Below, one piece after another: positions 18,566 through 64,000 of a stretch of DNA of 64,000 nt. Every line of letters begins with the position of its first letter. Within the stretch, counting starts at the first letter, position 1. Source of the DNA: Xiphias gladius (Eukaryota > Chordata > Actinopteri > Istiophoriformes > Xiphiidae). Location of the stretch: assembly GCF_016859285.1 (NCBI RefSeq), contig NC_053422.1, positions 21,544,501 to 21,608,500 of the forward strand. The letters run 5' to 3'. Position numbers and translations under genes: made by a program. A model generated the notes under the pieces. That model did not search any database, was not told where the DNA came from, and saw only the letters and a program-made list of their open reading frames with translations.

Positions 18566-21500
18566 TTTATTTTCAACAAAAGTACAGCTATATCAGATAT
18601 GGATTTATTTTTACAGCAAAGTACAACATATTCCCAGTGCTTCTGATTACATCAAAACATACAATGTACATACAGTTGACATCTCCACTCTCCCATTCAC
18701 AGTTTCTGGATTGAATAGGCATTATTTTTAAGGTTTTTCCTTTTTACAACAAATAATCAAACTCAAAGGCCAGCAAGAAAGAAAATGACAAATGTTTGCA
18801 TATGGTGACAAAGGATATGGATACTGTGAGTAAATTCTTCTGTGATAGGCAAAAATCCAAACCTCAAACTTGATGGTAATATACAATGGAGAGATTTCAA
18901 AAGTGGGATGTCAGTCTTCTTTTTACCTTGTTGTCATTGAACACCACATCGATATATGGCTGATTGAAGACTGACTATTCTGAAACTCAGGACTGCATAA
19001 CCAACTCCGAGGAGTTCCTACTGAAGATGTTGCTATGCTAAATGTGAGAGAATGTGGTTACTGGCTCATGTACACCCTGGACTAAAAGAAATCACAGAAA
19101 TCTGAGCGAACTCTGGACAGTCTACTAACTTGGCTGTCTTGGTTTCATGTCCGGAAAGAGAGATTTAAAAAAAAAAAAAATCAACTGCACAGAAGGCTGT
19201 CCTCTCATCTCGCAGTACAAGGTCAGACTGATAATTATATAAGAAAAAATAAAACCAATATATACATCCTTTTAACAATGTGGCCAAAATGGTACTATTT
19301 AATACTGCATTCAATAAATACAGGTGCGGAATTAACTGTCAAGTCATTGTACTTCAAATAATCATTTGCCATCTGAAACAAGAGCATATGAATTGCAACA
19401 CAGTACTGTGTGTGTGTGTGTGTGTGTCTTCAGGATTATGTTTATTTTTAGCTCATCCCAAGATGTTTCGCATTTATTCAGCTCTTCTGCTCGACTACAA
19501 ATCTATACACAAACACCCATGATCGGTGCTAACTCCTATTTGGTTCACTGTTATCATAGAAAAATTATACCCGTTTTGCCTCAGCAGTTAATGGCATTCC
19601 AAAAAAACCCCAGCAGTTTAGACCATGATAGTGTAGGTTGGAGTCAAAGAAAAGAAAATAATATAATAAAGGTTTAAAATAATATGACAGTTTATAGTAA
19701 CCATTATATCTGGGCAAAGAGAGCATCAGTGCCTTTCATTTCACCTATCAACATTTTAGTCTTTGAGTCAGCATGAGGAAAAGAGGTTTCCCCCCTACCT
19801 GACAATAAATAAAAACAGAAGCTACAACCTGTAATGTGAAGTGAGCAGGAGACAGGTGGACAGAGAAAAGAACTCCCTTTAGTGAGATGGTGTAGGTTCA
19901 CAAATGAATGGTTCCGTGTTGTGGAAAAAAAAAAAAATCCCATTGGAAGTTAAATGAAACTAAACAATCTGTTAAGAGTTGTCTTAAGTCTCATGCAAAA
20001 TATTGGATGCCACAAGCATGCATTTACCTGGTACTGAGGTCTACCGCACGCTAGAACTGGAACGACATTCGTCTCCAACGCAAAATACCAATATCCAAAT
20101 ATATGATCTGTTCTTTTTACAGTATTTACAGTGTGTAGCTGATAAAGGTAAAATAGATGATTCTTCTTTTGATTCATAACTCACTGTTAATAATATACTT
20201 TGAAATGTGAAACCTAACTTGACTAATGAAAATCTGTTTCCTACTATATATTCAAATGAAACCATCTTTTGGCATGTGAAATAGATAAAGGAATTCTATG
20301 TAGTTTCTAAACGTCTGAAATAAGAATGAACTCTTTTGTGCAATAAAATTACCGCTATATAAGTGTGATATAATATAATAAGGTGTTTTAAGTGTTTCAA
20401 TCAGACAGCACAGTATCTACTCATATGGAAAAGGCCTGACCTCTAGGTTTCTGTCTGAGTGGATGTCATGCACCGGGGAACGAGGAATTCCCAGTGTGTA
20501 TGAGAGAGAAAGAGAGAGGGAGAAAGGAAAAGAGAGAGAGAGAGAGAGAGAGAGATGCAAGTCCCACACTGAAGGGAAAATACATGACTAATTCAAATCA
20601 GCCTGTGAAACTGAATAGATAATCACTAGTGGAATGCTGGAAGGCACTGTTAGATAGCATCTCTCTTCTCCGCAGCAGAACGGGCCAGCAAGTGCGCATG
20701 ATTGTGTTTCTGTGTGTGTGTGTGTGTGTTTGCCTGCATGCCTGTGTCTGAATGTTGTTACTGGTGGTGGCGTGGAGTTGGGAGGTGGGGGATGGGGGTG
20801 GGCGTAGCACGGGACCTGAGGTTATCATGGCCTGGGAACCATATCTCTTTGCTGTGCCAGATGAGGGAATTATCTTCCGAAACAATCTCACTGGGAGCCA
20901 TCTCTACAGACACCAGCAGCCAACTCACCCATTTCTCAACTTTCTTTACTGAAACAAAACATAAATTACACAACATACAAAGCAATTCTAAGGTCTTTTT
21001 TCCAATAGGTTATAAGTCCTGTAAGAAGGCAAACAAATGACATAGAACGATATATAACTCTTTCATATCACGTTGTAGTGAATAGTGAAGATATATAATG
21101 ATATATCACATTGCACAAGTTGTCATACTGTATATGTACTGTCCATCAGGTGATATAATTCAACACAAAATGTACTTCTGTATCTGAGGTCAAAATATGA
21201 TCATAAACCATGGACAGATGTTTCACTTACATTCCAACTGTGGAAAAAGAATACACCTCGATGAAGTGTGTAAATTGGTAGTTTCTCCTCAGTTGATCTT
21301 CTCCTCTCTAACACCTCAGCTGAAGGACTTTATGGCAGGATCTCTCTCACAGCAGCTTCAAGGACTTTGTTGATTAAGCAAATCAACCTGATCAGGCCAA
21401 AGTCCTTTGTAAATCACTTAACAGCGCCAGAGCTAACTGCCAGAACATGGATCAGACCTGGAAAACAACATGACGGGGAGGAGTGCCAAGATTTGAAGCT

Positions 21501-23049
21501 GCAGTCTTTGGAGACGCATGAATCTGTCAGAGGACACCTGCATGCTACAGATTAAATTCACCTTTCCGCCTCCCCACCATATTGGCTAACACTTCTGCAG
21601 GGTACTTTTCTTAATTCTGAATCACAACCAAGTGATAGGGTTGTCCTCTTCATTTACAATTTCTGCCATTTTTCTGACCATTTCCCCTCATGCTGGTTAG
21701 GGTACTCTCTAATTTCTCACACTGTGGCATTGCTCTTACTCAAATGAGAGAGAAAAGCCCTCCTCAGACCGACTACGTGCTGTGCTTTGACAGTGTGAGC
21801 AATACAAAATAATTAAGTCAACTGAAGAGGTCTGTTTTTTTTTTTTTTACAGCTGACATGAAAAAGAGATATTATTTTAGACCTTGGCCAATGCATCAAC
21901 TTCACTTTTAGCTCTCAGTGGATTTCCGGAGGTAGGCTGTGCTCTTTCCAAACACCCAGTGAGCTGCCAGCACAGTGCTACAGGGGTGGTCTCTGGGGAG
22001 AGTGGGGGAGGGGCTCGGACACAAGGCAGGTGGACCATAGCCTGCCTTTCTCCTGCTCCCGGCTGTTTTATCTGAGCGGCAAGCTCTCTGTCAAATGCAA
22101 CCCACAGCCCCTCGGTATGATCGGATATGAATACCCTGTCAAAAGTGGTTGGTGAAAGGATGTAAATATTCTACTGATGTTTCAACTATTGATTTGTCCC
22201 CTGACCCATCATATCATAGCCAATGGCAGGTTTCCAAAAGAATGAAGCACTTCCTCTGAGAGCCACTGACTAACAGAGGCTGAGCAGATGGGTAGAGAGA
22301 TGGAGTTGACAAAAGAGGGATGCAGAGAGGGAGGGAAACGCTGTGAACGTCAGACTTGAAGAGAGGGCTACTGTGCACAGACAGCTAGAGAGAGGAGAAT
22401 GGAGCGCTGAGAGTGAGGAGGAGATCCAGAGGCAGACATCAGTAGAGCAGAGATGGCCTGACCAGTCTTTGATCAGCGGCATGATGGATCTAACTTAGAG
22501 GTGACGCTGACAGTGGAGCTTCATAGGTCCTTCACACGCCACAGCCTGTAGCTGAGGCCCGCCATTATTCAATCCCACATTCAGAAGAATGCAACAAGCA
22601 ATCTCACATAGCAGCACAGCAAGATTTCAGCTTTTGGACACAATCAGACTATTAGGAATGACCTGGCTTGGCCTTGTGTTTCTTTCCAGATGATAGATTA
22701 AAAATGAAACCATATAACAATCTCAATAACTCCAGGACATTCAGATGGTGTGAATATGCAGAATCCGAGGGGAGGAGTTCATGACAGTTGACTCAGCTGG
22801 AGAAGCGTGATAATTGAGAACGTTACTAACATATATGAATTGTAAAGTTTTATTTTTTCTCATTTTTTAAATCCCAGTCTTCAGTCCTCTTGCTGCTTTA
22901 AAACACACTCTATATTAACATTGGTCCTTAACTTCGGAGTCTCTTGTGTATGTGTGTTTTTCGTATTTTTCTTCATCATGGGAAATGATCATCCAGTGTT
23001 TAGTGCTTCTAAGAAAAATAGCTGGTCCTTCAGAAGAGTCTTTGTATCT
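18566..23049 (-). other. Probable long 3' UTR of arhgef9
   Basis: No coding exon is seen in the 4.5 kb past the arhgef9 stop. Minus-strand AATAAA hexamers lie at 22849-22854 (about 200 bases after the stop) and at 18566-18571 (4.5 kb), with others between, so short and long 3' UTR forms are possible. A GA run lies at 20530-20553, and GT runs at 19409-19427 and 20711-20728. The long form would end next to asb12, which points at it from the other side. Confidence 0.45.
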
Positions 23050-58284
<35,235 letters not shown>

Positions 58285-59316
58285 CCTCTTTCATTCTACA
58301 GTGTCAGCTATCAGCTCCAATGGACATCATGTCTCAGGCCTCTCTCTCTCAAACACCTGGAGGAAAAAAAAGCACTTTTTTATTCAGCAGTTTGACATTG
58401 AATTGACTGCCTTGTCATTTTATATCATGTTTATTCTGTCTGAACTTGCTCAGAATGCCCTTGGATGTATGCCATAAATGCTAAATATATTATATTAAAT
58501 ATTCTGAGTGGATGGTCAGCTACATTTTATCTACACGGGAGGTCAAATGTTCAATAGATATGTAGTGTTACTAAAACACAATGAAAGCATTAGATGTCTC
58601 ATTTTGTGACCCTCAAGACAAGGCTATTGCACCATTAGTCAACAGTCACAAACACCCAACGCCCCCCTCCCCCCATATTTGGTCCATATTATCCAAAGTA
58701 ATTATTTGAGACAGTCCCTGTCCACCATTTAAACCAGGAGGCTGTGTTGTCATGGAAACACTCACTACTGAGATGTCTGGTTATTTCAGGCCTGCTCTGG
58801 CTGTGACATCATCAAAGCTCGGACAAGCTCCCTCTGAGGAAGAAGAAGATGCTGGGCAAGTGCTATACTACTACATGTTAATTACCCCCATTTTATAATC
58901 CCTTTAATGTATGGAAGCATCTTGTGTAATTGGGGCCCCCGGCATACATCTTTGTTGGTACATGAGATCATCACTAAGGATGTGTTTCAATTAGGATGGC
59001 CTTTTAATAGAATGTCACTATTCAATTTATATGCTTTTTACTGATAAGCTCTTAAAGAATGCTATTAAAAGACAGCACTCAATCGTTTCAAAAAAAATAT
59101 ATATTTATTGGGGGATTAGGGTATAGTCTCCAATCACATACATCAGCTCTACATTAGCTTGTAAATGTAAAATGTGACGCCTCTTTAACGAGACTTGACT
59201 CTTAGCTACTCCACTTATTCAGATAACATGAATGTAATTTTTTTAAATCTGCTATAAAGCCTTTTAGAAAGTCACGAAGGCTAGGTGGAAACGACTAAAA
59301 TACACAAGCATGCATT

Positions 59317-59343
59317 TTTGTTGTTGTTGTTGTTGTTGTTGTT
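59317..59343. repeat. TTG trinucleotide microsatellite
   Basis: About nine TTG units in the first intron of long arhgef9. Confidence 0.9.
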
Positions 59344-59712
59344 TTGCTTCCGTAATGTGACAAAACGTAACTGTTTCCACCTAAAACTGACAGTTCAAAG
59401 CAACGTTACCTATGACAGATGACTTGACTTCAACTTGGGTTGGGCGTCCAAAAACGTATGTTTAAAAAAATGGCGTCAACGAAATCAACGTTAACGTTGC
59501 AGCAGGTTGTAGGAGTCGGTTTCACCAAATTCATCTATGAAATTGTTTTATAGCATAGTTTGGCGTGACTGCAAGCCGAGTTACCCGTCCGTAAAAGTCA
59601 CACTTTACTATTCAGTGACTTCGGGGAAACTTGCTTACCAAGTTGCCCCCGCGAAAAATAAACTATCGCTCCTCTTACCACTGAAAGTTGGCTGTTAAAG
59701 CTGTTAACTTAC

Positions 59713-60030
59713 CCCCAGGAAACTCCCCCCGTTTTAGAAGGGCATCGCCGTTGCCGTCCTTAAAGTCAATAAAAGAAAAAAGAAAAAAAAAAAAAAAAAA
59801 AAAAACGCCGTTAACACTTTATGCTTGCGCTAAACTTATCCAGTGTACTTTACGGGCTTAACTTATATCCATGAGTAAGGCTGAAGTTATGCTGCGGACA
59901 GCGACTCCTTTGTAGATCACATGTGCTCGGTTTTTGCCTCTAAACTTCGTCAGCTATCATCAAACTGAGAGAAACTCCCCGAGTTAGCGACAGACCGGTG
60001 AACTCTTGCCCTGTAAGCTCCTGCAGACGC
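59713..60030 (-). promoter_or_regulatory. Non-coding first exon and promoter of long arhgef9
   Basis: A strong donor, CTGGGG/GTAAGTT, ends at 59713 on the minus strand, 1.36 kb before the acceptor at 58357. The upstream sequence has more CG dinucleotides than its surroundings and contains a 23-base A run inside an A-rich stretch (59771-59805). The upstream limit is approximate. Confidence 0.45.
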
Positions 60031-60059
60031 CGACACTCTGATTTGTGATAAAGCTCTCA

Positions 60060-64000
<3,941 letters not shown>

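Noticed and set aside
17546-23049. Possible amer1 gene between asb12 and arhgef9, as in human
   Set aside because: No long acidic frame or AMER1-like motif is present; the stretch looks like two 3' UTRs.

Overview
This window is teleost fish genomic DNA, probably from a spiny-rayed fish. The genes are split by GT-AG introns, and their products closely match vertebrate proteins. The intergenic DNA carries repeat types typical of fish: Tc1-like and hAT-like elements, small inverted-repeat elements, an L2-like reverse-transcriptase remnant and long CA microsatellites. Naming is from recognising the proteins; no database search was run.

Layout, left to right. 1-1.9 kb: the 5' FERM-domain exons of a moesin-like gene (msn, minus strand, running off the left edge), after an hAT-type element with a perfect 8-bp target duplication. 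2.8-3.0 kb: an orphan candidate exon. 4.0-11.7 kb: zc4h2, complete, plus strand, five exons, 224 aa, with a dead Tc1 transposon in intron 3. 12.5-13.4 kb: a three-exon, 239-aa gene on the minus strand, probably of the uncharacterised C8orf48/DUF4606 family. 15.8-17.5 kb: asb12, plus strand, ankyrin repeats and a SOCS box. 18.6-60 kb: arhgef9 (collybistin), minus strand, which fills most of the window. 60-64 kb: no gene seen.

arhgef9 shows two nested transcription units. The short form starts at 40446 with M-T-L and runs through SH3, DH and PH domains to the stop at 23050 (517 aa by my exon sum, close to the human length). The long form starts at 58284 in a 536-codon exon. That exon and three more coding exons join in phase to the same SH3 exon, giving about 1,232 aa, the architecture known from the paralogues SPATA13 and ARHGEF4.

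The most unusual structure is the 5' leader of the short form. It holds a 31-codon upstream ORF in a strong initiation context that encodes a nearly pure transmembrane helix. Its stop overlaps the start of a second upstream ORF (TAATG), which runs across the arhgef9 start codon in another frame.

The gene set msn, zc4h2, asb12, arhgef9 matches human Xq11-q12, so this is a conserved synteny block. The genes are not an operon and have separate roles: membrane-actin linkage (msn), neural development (zc4h2), ubiquitin-ligase substrate selection (asb12) and assembly of inhibitory synapses (arhgef9).
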